DNA of 15,531 nucleotides from assembly GCA_025455245.1 (NCBI GenBank), contig JALOMX010000008.1, forward strand, positions 1 to 15,531, in the 5' to 3' direction. This DNA is from Chitinophagaceae bacterium (lineage in GTDB: Bacteria; Bacteroidota; Bacteroidia; Chitinophagales; Chitinophagaceae). Both the position numbers and the translations under genes were made by a program. The notes beneath the pieces are model-generated. The model worked only from the letters and a program-made list of their open reading frames with translations. It ran no database searches and was not told where the DNA came from. This document shows positions 6,628-13,335 of this stretch, in pieces. How positions within the stretch are numbered: position 1 is the stretch's first letter; each line of letters starts with the position of its first letter.

Positions 6628-8073
6628 TTCCTCCCTGAGCAGCGGCATACTCATACAATGAAAACCACCCCTTGCACGGCTCAGTTCGGCTGAAGGCATG
6701 GTAATAAACGTGTCTTTCAGCTTATCGGGCGATGAAGTTCCGTTCTCAAATTTGTCCAGCAATTCCTTAACGCCAATAACACTAAATCCTGCTTTTTTGA
6801 AAGCTTCAAGGGTTTTGTCATTTCTGTCATAACCAAGAACAACGCCTTCTTTTAATGCCAGCAGGTTGCAACTATCTGTCCATTGTTCGCGTGCATCATA
6901 AGGAAAAACATTATCGCCTGAAAAAATGATATTTACATCTTTACATCCAAGGTCTTTGATACTGATGTCGGAAAGAAGATCTTCGAGGCTGTCAAAATAA
7001 ACAGGCTTGTCAATTTCTTTTGAACGGAATTGAATGATCTTTAGCCCATTGCTTTTAATGGGGTTGCCTTCCAATATTCTTTGAACATGATCTGCGTCTT
7101 CCATCAGGATGGCTTTGCGGCTAAAATTGCCAAGCATAACCCATGTATTTTTTTTCACCTGTGTAAAAACCGTATCGATATGCATGTAGTCCCTTTTTCG
7201 CGGAATCTTTACAACAGTAATCTTTTTAACTACTTTTTTCTCAAAAAGAATTTTAATTGCCTGATGGGCTGCTTCCCAGGATGTGCGCTCGCTTACACCG
7301 ATAAGGAGGTGGTCTTTGCTTACCACCATCACATCACCGCCTTCAAGGGTTACCTTTCGGTCTTCACCCTCGCGCGGATTCAAGAAATGAAGGTGGGCTT
7401 CGGGCAGTTCAATCACATTATCGCGGATATGTTCAAAATAAGGATGATTGAAAAATATATACTTCATTAAAAGTGCTTCGCGGGTTCGTGCCTGCTTGGC
7501 TGGTTTGTTCAGTAAAATATGGTCATTTATGACGATGCCAATATCTCTTGTGAAAATGAAGTTGGGAATAGGAGGGAATATCATTGACTGTTCACTGATA
7601 CTTCCGCTGATAAAAACTTTGGCAAGAATGGTACTTGGAAACTGAAGTAACTGCATCTGGGTTTCGTAGCTGCAACCCTCAATGGCACATACCGATGCAA
7701 CAAGTTTTAGCTTGATATCGGGCATCTTCAGGATATCTGCCAGCAGCATTTGAATCTCAATTACCTTATCGCTATGAAAATAATCTTTATTGTCAGGTTT
7801 ATAGAATCCCCTTTGCTTGGCAGGATGATCAACCTCTGCAATTTTTCCCTTTATTTTTTCAGGATCAAGAAAGTACAATAATATCTTGGTGTAATAATCG
7901 TATTCATCTCGTCTGATGGTTTCAAGGTGAACTATATCTTCAAATAGCCAGTCCTGTGCTTTTGATGGTACAACCTTGCCAAGGCCGCTATCCGGGCTAT
8001 GTACCAATAATCTTTTAAGGGTTCCGATTTCTGAGTTAACAAAGATGTTTTCAGGAGTCTTTTTTTTTGCCAT
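6622..8073 (-). CDS. arcA: Arginine deiminase family protein (long form)
   Basis: A 483-residue cytosolic enzyme expected to hydrolyse L-arginine to L-citrulline and ammonia. The guanidino-modifying superfamily catalytic set is complete: FTRD with D177, LEGGD with E244, MHIDTVF with H298 and GGFHCMSMPLLRE with nucleophile C473. The C-terminal segment REQWTDSCNLLAL then VLGYDRN (395-417) is characteristic of true arginine deiminases. At 483 residues it is longer than classical ArcA (about 410); extra sequence appears to lie in the first 170 residues. ATG 8073 (MAKKKTPENIF) is chosen; a start at 8109 would add 12 residues and cannot be excluded. It lies upstream of and on the same strand as ctlX with a gap of about 160 nt that contains repeats, suggesting an arginine-to-ornithine pathway rather than the ArcB/ArcC fermentation route, whose genes are not here. 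Confidence 0.9.
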   Translation of the reverse strand: MAKKKTPENIFVNSEIGTLKRLLVHSPDSGLGKVVPSKAQDWLFEDIVHLETIRRDEYDYYTKILLYFLDPEKIKGKIAEVDHPAKQRGFYKPDNKDYFHSDKVIEIQMLLADILKMPDIKLKLVASVCAIEGCSYETQMQLLQFPSTILAKVFISGSISEQSMIFPPIPNFIFTRDIGIVINDHILLNKPAKQARTREALLMKYIFFNHPYFEHIRDNVIELPEAHLHFLNPREGEDRKVTLEGGDVMVVSKDHLLIGVSERTSWEAAHQAIKILFEKKVVKKITVVKIPRKRDYMHIDTVFTQVKKNTWVMLGNFSRKAILMEDADHVQRILEGNPIKSNGLKIIQFRSKEIDKPVYFDSLEDLLSDISIKDLGCKDVNIIFSGDNVFPYDAREQWTDSCNLLALKEGVVLGYDRNDKTLEAFKKAGFSVIGVKELLDKFENGTSSPDKLKDTFITMPSAELSRARGGFHCMSMPLLREEV

Positions 8074-8206
8074 AACTATTGATTGTGATTTGGGAAACGA
8101 AACAGGCAACCCGATGACGGATTGTTTGGTAATTTGATTTGCTCTGATAAGGCTTAGTGGAAATGCCCTTTAGCAAGCACAAGCATAACGTACTGTTCGT
8201 TTGGGG

Positions 8207-8236
8207 CGAAGGTAAGGGTTATAAATTCATGTCAAA
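8207..8236 (-). promoter_or_regulatory. Candidate promoter of the arginine deiminase gene
   Basis: On the minus strand TTTG (8236-8233), an 18-nt spacer, and TACCTTCG (8214-8207) followed by C. The spacer equals that of the promoter at 4208-4237. The -33 box overlaps the stop codon of the CrtA-like gene. It would give a leader of more than 90 nt, which lowers confidence. Confidence 0.3.
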
Positions 8237-8933
8237 ATTTGCGAAGTACCCTGAACCGGACAAACATATCCTCGCTGTACCAGTTTTCCTGCCGTGTTTT
8301 CCGGATTATTTCTTTGTGAAAATGGCTTTTATAGGCAAATAATTTCATGAATTCCTGATTCTTCCAGATGCTGAAGGTTGCTTGTTTGATCCAGGGCCAT
8401 TCTCCCAACCCATAGCTTGTAATAAAACCTTCTGCTTTTGCCATTTCTTCCGCTGCATCCGGTACGTGGCTCCAAAACCGGGAGAGTTTTGAAAAGCGGA
8501 TGGTAGCGCGGGTCATTACGGCCATTTCTCCATCGTGTTCCACATTTTTTGGTAATTGCCCAAAAACTTCCCGTCCATTCCAAACACCATGTCCTGCCAT
8601 CGGTTCAAGTAAATACGTGGTACTTTTTCCCTTGAAAATTTTAATCCAGCCCTTGATAAATTTACCATAAGCCTTTTCCAGGATTTCATCATGAGCATTG
8701 ATTTTTTCTGCATTTTTCGGGAAATAACCCTCCGGAAAAATGCAAAGCATTCCCCACTGACGTAAATCCGGTGTCTTATCAAAAGTGCCGTTTTTTCCGC
8801 TACCCATCAGTCGCCAGAAAATCAGGTCTTTTCTGAAGAGCAAAGGCAGCCTGAAAAACAGCATGGAATGAAATGCAAAGGGAACTGCCCAGGCCGGATA
8901 GCGTGTTACCGTAAGTGTTACAATGGTTTTCAA
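8232..8933 (-). CDS. CrtA-like (spheroidene monooxygenase family) protein
   Basis: A 233-residue protein that reads as CrtA family from end to end: a hydrophobic N-terminus, GSGKNGTFDKTPDLRQWGML (44-63), GHGVWNG (114-120), MTRATIRFSKLSRFW (140-154), GEWPWIKQATFSIWKNQE (177-194), FAYKSHFH (199-206) and the ending WYSEDMFVRFRVL. In phototrophs CrtA is a haem-dependent oxygenase that puts keto groups on carotenoids. No carotenoid gene is visible here, and relatives in non-phototrophic Bacteroidota are uncharacterised, so the substrate is unknown. The start is unusual: TTG at 8933 directly after the TAA of the FkbM gene and in the same frame. An AGGA Shine-Dalgarno at 8945-8942, 8 nt upstream, and family match from the first residues support it. 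No ATG exists before Met24, which would cut the domain. Confidence 0.8.
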   Translation of the reverse strand: MKTIVTLTVTRYPAWAVPFAFHSMLFFRLPLLFRKDLIFWRLMGSGKNGTFDKTPDLRQWGMLCIFPEGYFPKNAEKINAHDEILEKAYGKFIKGWIKIFKGKSTTYLLEPMAGHGVWNGREVFGQLPKNVEHDGEMAVMTRATIRFSKLSRFWSHVPDAAEEMAKAEGFITSYGLGEWPWIKQATFSIWKNQEFMKLFAYKSHFHKEIIRKTRQENWYSEDMFVRFRVLRKF

Positions 8934-9674
8934 TTATACAATCCTGTCTTTTGGTATGGCAATAAGATCGCCCGGTAACGGCAAGGAAACATCATTATAC
9001 GGCTCAAGCTTTTCGGGACCTGCATAATATGTTTTATACCCAAGTTCCTCCAATAACAACATCAGGATTTTTTTGTTTTCGCCTTCGGTTTCTATTTGAA
9101 GGATGGGCATGTGTTTTTCAATTAACGACCTCATGGCTGGAATTACAGGTACTTCGTAACCTTCAATGTCGCATTTTATGTAATCAATTTTTTCCAGGTC
9201 AGAAAACAGGGACACAGGATTTTTTACAGGAACCTCATATTGGATTTCAGCGGTCTCTTCTTCTTTTAAAACCTTCATCAGCCCATGTCTATGCTGTTCT
9301 TTGGATGGGTTGCCCATTTTCAGTACCCCTTCATGCTCGCCAAGGGCATAGGGTAGGACATGCACCTGTTTTAAGCCGGCAATGTTTTTTTGCAATACCC
9401 TTCTGTACAATTCAATGGGTTCAACAGATACTACCTTTCCTGAAGGGCCGGTACGATGTGCAAACAAAACCGAGTAGTAACCAAGGTTGGCACCTATATC
9501 TATTATTGTAAATCCCGGTTTTATTAATGATCCAACAAGGTAATGCGTAAAATAGGCAGGGTTTTTCCTTAATCGCCCCTGCTGAAAGCTAATAAAAAAA
9601 ATGGTGGAGGTCAGGGTGAGATAACGTTCCTGACCGAGAATTCTTAAAAGCCATTTCTTAATTAAACCCGTCAT
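8934..9674 (-). CDS. FkbM family SAM-dependent methyltransferase
   Basis: A 246-residue protein with the FkbM methyltransferase pattern. Motif I IIDIGANLGYYSVLFA (57-72) binds S-adenosylmethionine, VVSVEP (81-86) ends with the acidic residue for the ribose, and DYIKCDIEGYE (164-174) with MPILQIETEG further on completes the fold. FkbM enzymes O-methylate small molecules or sugars, often on polyketides or surface glycans; the substrate here cannot be told. Residues 1-50 are basic and partly hydrophobic and may help associate with the membrane or substrate. Its ATG overlaps the TGA of the S41 peptidase gene (ATGA, 9674-9671) and its TAA is followed at once by the start of the CrtA-like gene, so the three are very probably co-translated. 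Confidence 0.85.
   Translation of the reverse strand: MTGLIKKWLLRILGQERYLTLTSTIFFISFQQGRLRKNPAYFTHYLVGSLIKPGFTIIDIGANLGYYSVLFAHRTGPSGKVVSVEPIELYRRVLQKNIAGLKQVHVLPYALGEHEGVLKMGNPSKEQHRHGLMKVLKEEETAEIQYEVPVKNPVSLFSDLEKIDYIKCDIEGYEVPVIPAMRSLIEKHMPILQIETEGENKKILMLLLEELGYKTYYAGPEKLEPYNDVSLPLPGDLIAIPKDRIV
8942..8945 (-). promoter_or_regulatory. Shine-Dalgarno AGGA that sets the TTG start of the CrtA-like gene
   Basis: AGGA on the minus strand, 8 nt before TTG 8933 and inside the last codons of the FkbM gene. It is one of the few clear ribosome binding sites in a window where most starts lack one. Confidence 0.5.
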
Positions 9675-11269
9675 TGTTTTTTCTCCTCCTGCAGATATTC
9701 AAGTGCTTTCATAAAAAGAGGGTCATGGTTGTTCATCAATTTAAAATATCCTTCGGCCCCCCATTTATATCTTGCCAACTGCGCTTTATACCGCCACTCA
9801 AATCCTTCTTTGTCAGCAGTGGTAAGTTTGTTCAGGGCAATTGAATCACCTGCCGATCTTGATACAATCCATTGCCACATGTCCTGGGACAACAAAAAAC
9901 TCCTGTTGAAATCCAACGGGTCTTTGTAGTTACTGATGGATTTAATATTATCCCTGTAGCCATCAAAAACCAGCTCATCGTAAAGATCTGAGTTATACAA
10001 TCTGAGCAGGGGTTTTGAAACGGTTGTGGTATCAAAGGGTACCACCATGTCCGGCCAGATGCCACCTGCTTCATACAGTGTTTTTCCTTTCCTTGTCAAA
10101 AACTTTCGCTTTCCTGTGGTATCCGGTAAAACCGAATTTCCATTTGTATGGATACGGTTGAAAACTTCGCCCGTATAGGCCAAAGGGTCTTGTTTATAGT
10201 CTTTTTGAATACCCCGTCCGAGAGGCGTAAAGTACCTCGCAACGGTCAACCTCAAGGCGCCGCCGTTAGCAAGGCTGTACTGTTCCTGAACAAGGCCTTT
10301 TCCAAAACTCCTTCTTCCAATGATGGTTGCCCTGTCATGGTCCTGAAGTGCGCCTGCCAATACTTCACTGGCGCTGGCACTTTGTTCATCTATTAAAATT
10401 ACCAGGTCACCTTTTTCAAATACACCGGGTTTGGTGGCAATGGTTTTGTTTTCTTTCACCTTTGCCCCCCTTGTGGTCACAATTTCCAGCCCATCTTCAA
10501 GCAATTCATCGGCAATTTTAGTTGCCTCCTCCAGCAATCCTCCACCATTTCCCCGAAGGTCAATTATCAGGCTTTTCATTTCCGATTTCTGAAGAGCCGA
10601 CATGGCATCCATGAATTCAAAAAAAGTGGTTTCTGCAAATCGATTGATTTTCAGATAGCCAACACCTTTTGTAGCCATGTAATAAGTGTCAACCGATTTG
10701 TATGGAACATCGCCCCGGGTGATATCTTTCGAGATTAACCGGCCATTTCTCATAATTTTCACTTTGACAATACTTCCCTTTTTTCCCCTGAGCAAATCCC
10801 GTAACTGCGTTGTGTTCAGCGAAACCCCCGCAATGCCTGAATCATTTACTGCGGTAATAGCATCCCCTGCTAAAAGGCCCGCTTTTGCTGCAGGGCCATT
10901 TTCCAAAACCTGGACTACAAATAAGGTATCCCTGATCATTTGGTATTCAACCCCGATTCCGCTGAATGACCCGGCAAGGTCAGCCTCTATATCTTCCATG
11001 CTGCTTCCCGGAATGAAAACCGAGTGGGGGTCGAGTTGTCGGGTAATGGTTTCAATAGCCGCAATTTCTATGGAATCAAACGAAATTGAATCAACATATT
11101 TCTCTTTGATGAGGTTGAGTACCTGATTAACACTGCCGGATGAAACCTGCCTGATGACTGATGTTTTATTTCCTAAATGATTTTGAAGCCGATAACCGCC
11201 TGCCATCCCGATCGCAAGGACAACACCCAACAGAAGGGGTAGCCAGGATTGTATTTTTCTTTCGTTCAT
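9671..11269 (-). CDS. ctpA: S41 family C-terminal processing peptidase
   Basis: A 532-residue protease of the tail-specific (Prc/CtpA) family. An uncleaved-looking membrane anchor at about 9-27 places it in the periplasm, tethered to the inner membrane. A PDZ domain covers roughly 100-185 (GSFSGIGVEY, GPAAKAGLLAGDAI), followed by the S41 core: KGVGYLKINRF (201-211), IIDLRGNGGG (235-244), DEQSASASEV with nucleophile S299, and RSFGKGLVQ with general base K324, 25 residues apart as in CtpB. A C-terminal extension of about 150 residues resembles other Bacteroidota members. It trims or degrades envelope proteins from their C-termini. ATG 11269 (MNERKIQSWLP) is preferred; an earlier in-frame start at 11320 would put 17 unlikely residues before the anchor and overlap the candidate promoter. 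First gene of the peptidase/FkbM/CrtA-like trio. Confidence 0.92.
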   Translation of the reverse strand: MNERKIQSWLPLLLGVVLAIGMAGGYRLQNHLGNKTSVIRQVSSGSVNQVLNLIKEKYVDSISFDSIEIAAIETITRQLDPHSVFIPGSSMEDIEADLAGSFSGIGVEYQMIRDTLFVVQVLENGPAAKAGLLAGDAITAVNDSGIAGVSLNTTQLRDLLRGKKGSIVKVKIMRNGRLISKDITRGDVPYKSVDTYYMATKGVGYLKINRFAETTFFEFMDAMSALQKSEMKSLIIDLRGNGGGLLEEATKIADELLEDGLEIVTTRGAKVKENKTIATKPGVFEKGDLVILIDEQSASASEVLAGALQDHDRATIIGRRSFGKGLVQEQYSLANGGALRLTVARYFTPLGRGIQKDYKQDPLAYTGEVFNRIHTNGNSVLPDTTGKRKFLTRKGKTLYEAGGIWPDMVVPFDTTTVSKPLLRLYNSDLYDELVFDGYRDNIKSISNYKDPLDFNRSFLLSQDMWQWIVSRSAGDSIALNKLTTADKEGFEWRYKAQLARYKWGAEGYFKLMNNHDPLFMKALEYLQEEKKQ

Positions 11270-11300
11270 TTTTATTATGGTATCCTGATATTTTCGGCTG

Positions 11301-11308
11301 CGAAAGTA
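11301..11308 (-). promoter_or_regulatory. Candidate -7 element of the S41 peptidase operon
   Basis: The minus strand reads TACTTTCG, then C, ending 31 nt before the ATG at 11269. It matches the TAnnTTCGC pattern seen ahead of sucC and the arginine deiminase gene. No TTTG sits at the -33 distance. Confidence 0.35.
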
Positions 11309-11522
11309 AGCTAAACCCAAACCTGTTATTTGTTTTTAATGATAAGTGAGCAGGTAAAACAAAATTTGTTGAAATATTATATATATATTGTTGCGGTTTT
11401 TTCGCAATGTGCGCAATGCTAAATCTATTAAATACCTGATAAGATCAGAAGATTGAGGTTCAGAAATAAAAATGGTTTGGCCATTTTGAAAATAAAACCG
11501 GTAAAAAGTAAAACTACCAACT
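11309..11522. other. Divergent intergenic region with two small inverted repeats
   Basis: AT-rich spacer between the divergent peptidase and kinase genes, including an alternating TA tract near 11378-11388. It contains TTGCG/CGCAA (11391-11395 and 11403-11407, 7-nt loop of G and T) and the 13-bp palindrome CTGATaagATCAG (11436-11448). Either could be an operator or chance; no TAnnTTTG box faces the kinase. No gene is supported here. Confidence 0.25.
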
Positions 11523-12359
11523 ATGAAATTGATTGCTGACAGCGGTGCCACCAAAACCGCATGGACCCTTTTAGGAATGCGTTCCAGGAAGCACTTTCAG
11601 ACACAGGGGCTTAGTCCTTATTATTTTAGCGCAGAGCAAATAGCCGAGACCATCAGCAGGGAACTATTGCCTGAATTAGGAAAGAAAAGCATTGATGCCA
11701 TTTACTTTTACGGGACAGGTTGTGCAACGGTGCCTTTGCAAAAAATTGTCCATTCCGGATTGAAACAGGTTTTCCCGGAAGTAGAAACCATTGAAGTAGA
11801 AACAGACCTTCTTGCTGCGGCAAGGGCCTTGTGTGGTCGGGAAAAAGGAATTGCCTGTATTTTGGGGACAGGCAGCAACAGTTGTGTTTTTAACGGAAAA
11901 AAAATAACACGGAACAACCCTGCGCCGGGGTATGTACTTGGGGATGAGGGTAGCGGGGCCTATCTTGGAAAGAAGGTCCTTCAGCATTTCATTTACGGTA
12001 CATTTGATGATGAACTGATGCATCAGTTCAGGGAAAAATACAAAGTGGAATATCGTGAAATACTGGACAATGTTTATAAAAAGCCCTGGCCCAACAGGTA
12101 CATGGCCGGTTTTACCACCTTTTTAAGTGAAAACCGGGGGCATTACATGATTGAAAATATACTGGATGACGGCATCAGTGATTTTTTTATGACGCATTTA
12201 TTCAAATATCCCGAAACTTGGACATATCCGATTCACTTTTGCGGCAGCATCTCCTGGCATTTCAGGGATAAAATAAAAGATCTGTGCGAAGGTTTTCAGT
12301 TTCAATTAGGCAACATTTTGCAGGCACCTATGGACGGGTTGGTTAATTACCATAAATAA
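11523..12359 (+). CDS. BadF/BadG/BcrA/BcrD-type ATPase, probable N-acetyl amino-sugar kinase
   Basis: A 278-residue ASKHA-fold kinase. The phosphate-1 loop IADSGATKTAW (4-14) is at the N-terminus, YFYGTGC (61-67) follows, an acidic catalytic candidate is D95 in VETDLLAAARAL, the phosphate-2 loop is ILGTGSNS (113-120), and GYVLGDEGSGAYLGK (136-150) is the family hallmark. Members from Bacteroidota are annotated as N-acetylglucosamine kinases, and MurK of Clostridium shows that this family also phosphorylates MurNAc. The next gene, 94 nt on, is murQ, which needs MurNAc 6-phosphate; a MurNAc or dual GlcNAc/MurNAc kinase in cell-wall recycling is the best guess. ATG 11523 begins right at the conserved MKLIADSG. 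No Shine-Dalgarno is evident. Confidence 0.88.
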   Translation: MKLIADSGATKTAWTLLGMRSRKHFQTQGLSPYYFSAEQIAETISRELLPELGKKSIDAIYFYGTGCATVPLQKIVHSGLKQVFPEVETIEVETDLLAAARALCGREKGIACILGTGSNSCVFNGKKITRNNPAPGYVLGDEGSGAYLGKKVLQHFIYGTFDDELMHQFREKYKVEYREILDNVYKKPWPNRYMAGFTTFLSENRGHYMIENILDDGISDFFMTHLFKYPETWTYPIHFCGSISWHFRDKIKDLCEGFQFQLGNILQAPMDGLVNYHK

Positions 12360-12370
12360 TTTTTGATCAA

Positions 12371-12403
12371 TTTGCGGTTTTTTGCAGGTTTATTGTAATT
12401 TTA
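12371..12403 (+). promoter_or_regulatory. Candidate promoter of murQ
   Basis: TTTG at 12371-12374, a 21-nt spacer and TAATTTTA at 12396-12403 (one mismatch to TAnnTTTG), 50 nt ahead of the murQ ATG. If real, murQ can be transcribed apart from the kinase. Confidence 0.35.
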
Positions 12404-12453
12404 CGCAAAGTCTTGCCGAAATTTGCATAATAAAGGGTAAGGCTTAAAACATT

Positions 12454-13278
12454 ATGCAAAAATTTGAAAAGGTAACCGAACAGCCATCCAAGTACAGGAA
12501 TCTTGAAAAAATGAGTGTTCACGAATTGCTTGTGAACATAAATAAGGAAGATAAGTTGGTGCCCCTTGCGGTAGAAAGGGCAATTCCTCAAATCGAAAAA
12601 CTGGTTGAGGTAATAACCGATAAAATGCTTGGTGGCGGGCGATTGTTTTATATCGGCGCCGGCACAAGTGGCAGGCTTGGTGTGGTAGATGCAAGCGAAT
12701 GCCCTCCGACCTATGGGGTACCTATGGGTTTGGTAATCGGGCTTATTGCCGGAGGGGACGATGCGATGTTTAAGGCGGTAGAATTTGCGGAAGATAGCAA
12801 AGAAGATGGGTGGCTCGACCTTGAAAAGCATCAGGCCAATGCCAATGATGTAGTAGTAGGCATTGCAGCAAGCGGTACAACTCCCTATGTTATCGGCGCA
12901 TTGAATGAATGCAGGGCAAGGGGGATTTTGACGGGTAGTATTACCTGTAACCCGAATGCCCCGGTGAGTGAGGCAGCAGACTATCCGATTGAAGTAGTGG
13001 TTGGCCCCGAGTTTGTTACTGGCAGTACCCGGATGAAAAGCGGGACAGCTCAAAAACTGGTACTGAACATGATCAGTACAAGTGTAATGATACAATTGGG
13101 CAGGGTAGAAGACAACAAAATGGTGAACATGCAACTGAGCAATGAAAAACTGCTTGACCGTGGGGTGAAAATGCTGATGGAAAAACTTGAGTTAAGCAAT
13201 TACGATGATGCAAAGGAACTTTTAGTAACACACGGTACCGTGAAAAAAGCTATTGAAGCTTTTGCCTTTGCCGGTTAA
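12454..13278 (+). CDS. murQ: N-acetylmuramic acid 6-phosphate etherase
   Basis: A 274-residue SIS-domain enzyme that cleaves the lactyl ether of MurNAc 6-phosphate, giving GlcNAc 6-phosphate and D-lactate in peptidoglycan recycling. It starts with TEQPSKYRNLEKMSVHELL, the usual MurQ opening. The SIS sugar-phosphate loop IGAGTSGRLGVVDASECPPTYG (67-88) contains the catalytic Glu at E82, and a second conserved Glu, E113, lies in FAEDSKEDGW. IAASGTTPYVIGAL and TGSTRMKSGTAQKLVLNM complete the signature. It is about 25 residues shorter at the C-terminus than E. coli MurQ (298), as is common in this phylum. It follows the amino-sugar kinase on the same strand. A transporter and a GlcNAc-6-P deacetylase are not in the window. 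Confidence 0.97.
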   Translation: MQKFEKVTEQPSKYRNLEKMSVHELLVNINKEDKLVPLAVERAIPQIEKLVEVITDKMLGGGRLFYIGAGTSGRLGVVDASECPPTYGVPMGLVIGLIAGGDDAMFKAVEFAEDSKEDGWLDLEKHQANANDVVVGIAASGTTPYVIGALNECRARGILTGSITCNPNAPVSEAADYPIEVVVGPEFVTGSTRMKSGTAQKLVLNMISTSVMIQLGRVEDNKMVNMQLSNEKLLDRGVKMLMEKLELSNYDDAKELLVTHGTVKKAIEAFAFAG

Positions 13279-13285
13279 ACAAAAT

Positions 13286-13317
13286 TTTGAATTTTATAAA
13301 TAATTGCTGTAATTTTC
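13286..13317 (+). promoter_or_regulatory. Candidate promoter of the T9SS-sorted protein gene
   Basis: TTTG at 13286-13289, a 20-nt spacer and TAATTTTC at 13310-13317, ending 18 nt before the ATG at 13336. One mismatch to TAnnTTTG, but the spacing is right. Confidence 0.4.
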
Positions 13318-13335
13318 CATTATAAATACAGCATT

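Noticed and set aside
11336..11554. 72-residue minus-strand frame in the peptidase/kinase spacer
   Set aside because: It runs over the start of the kinase gene, is low in complexity (Phe, Ile, Tyr, Leu) and has no start signals.
12367..13134. 255-residue minus-strand reading frame opposite murQ
   Set aside because: It lies antisense to a certain murQ gene, is rich in His, Cys, Pro and Tyr as such shadows are, and matches no family.
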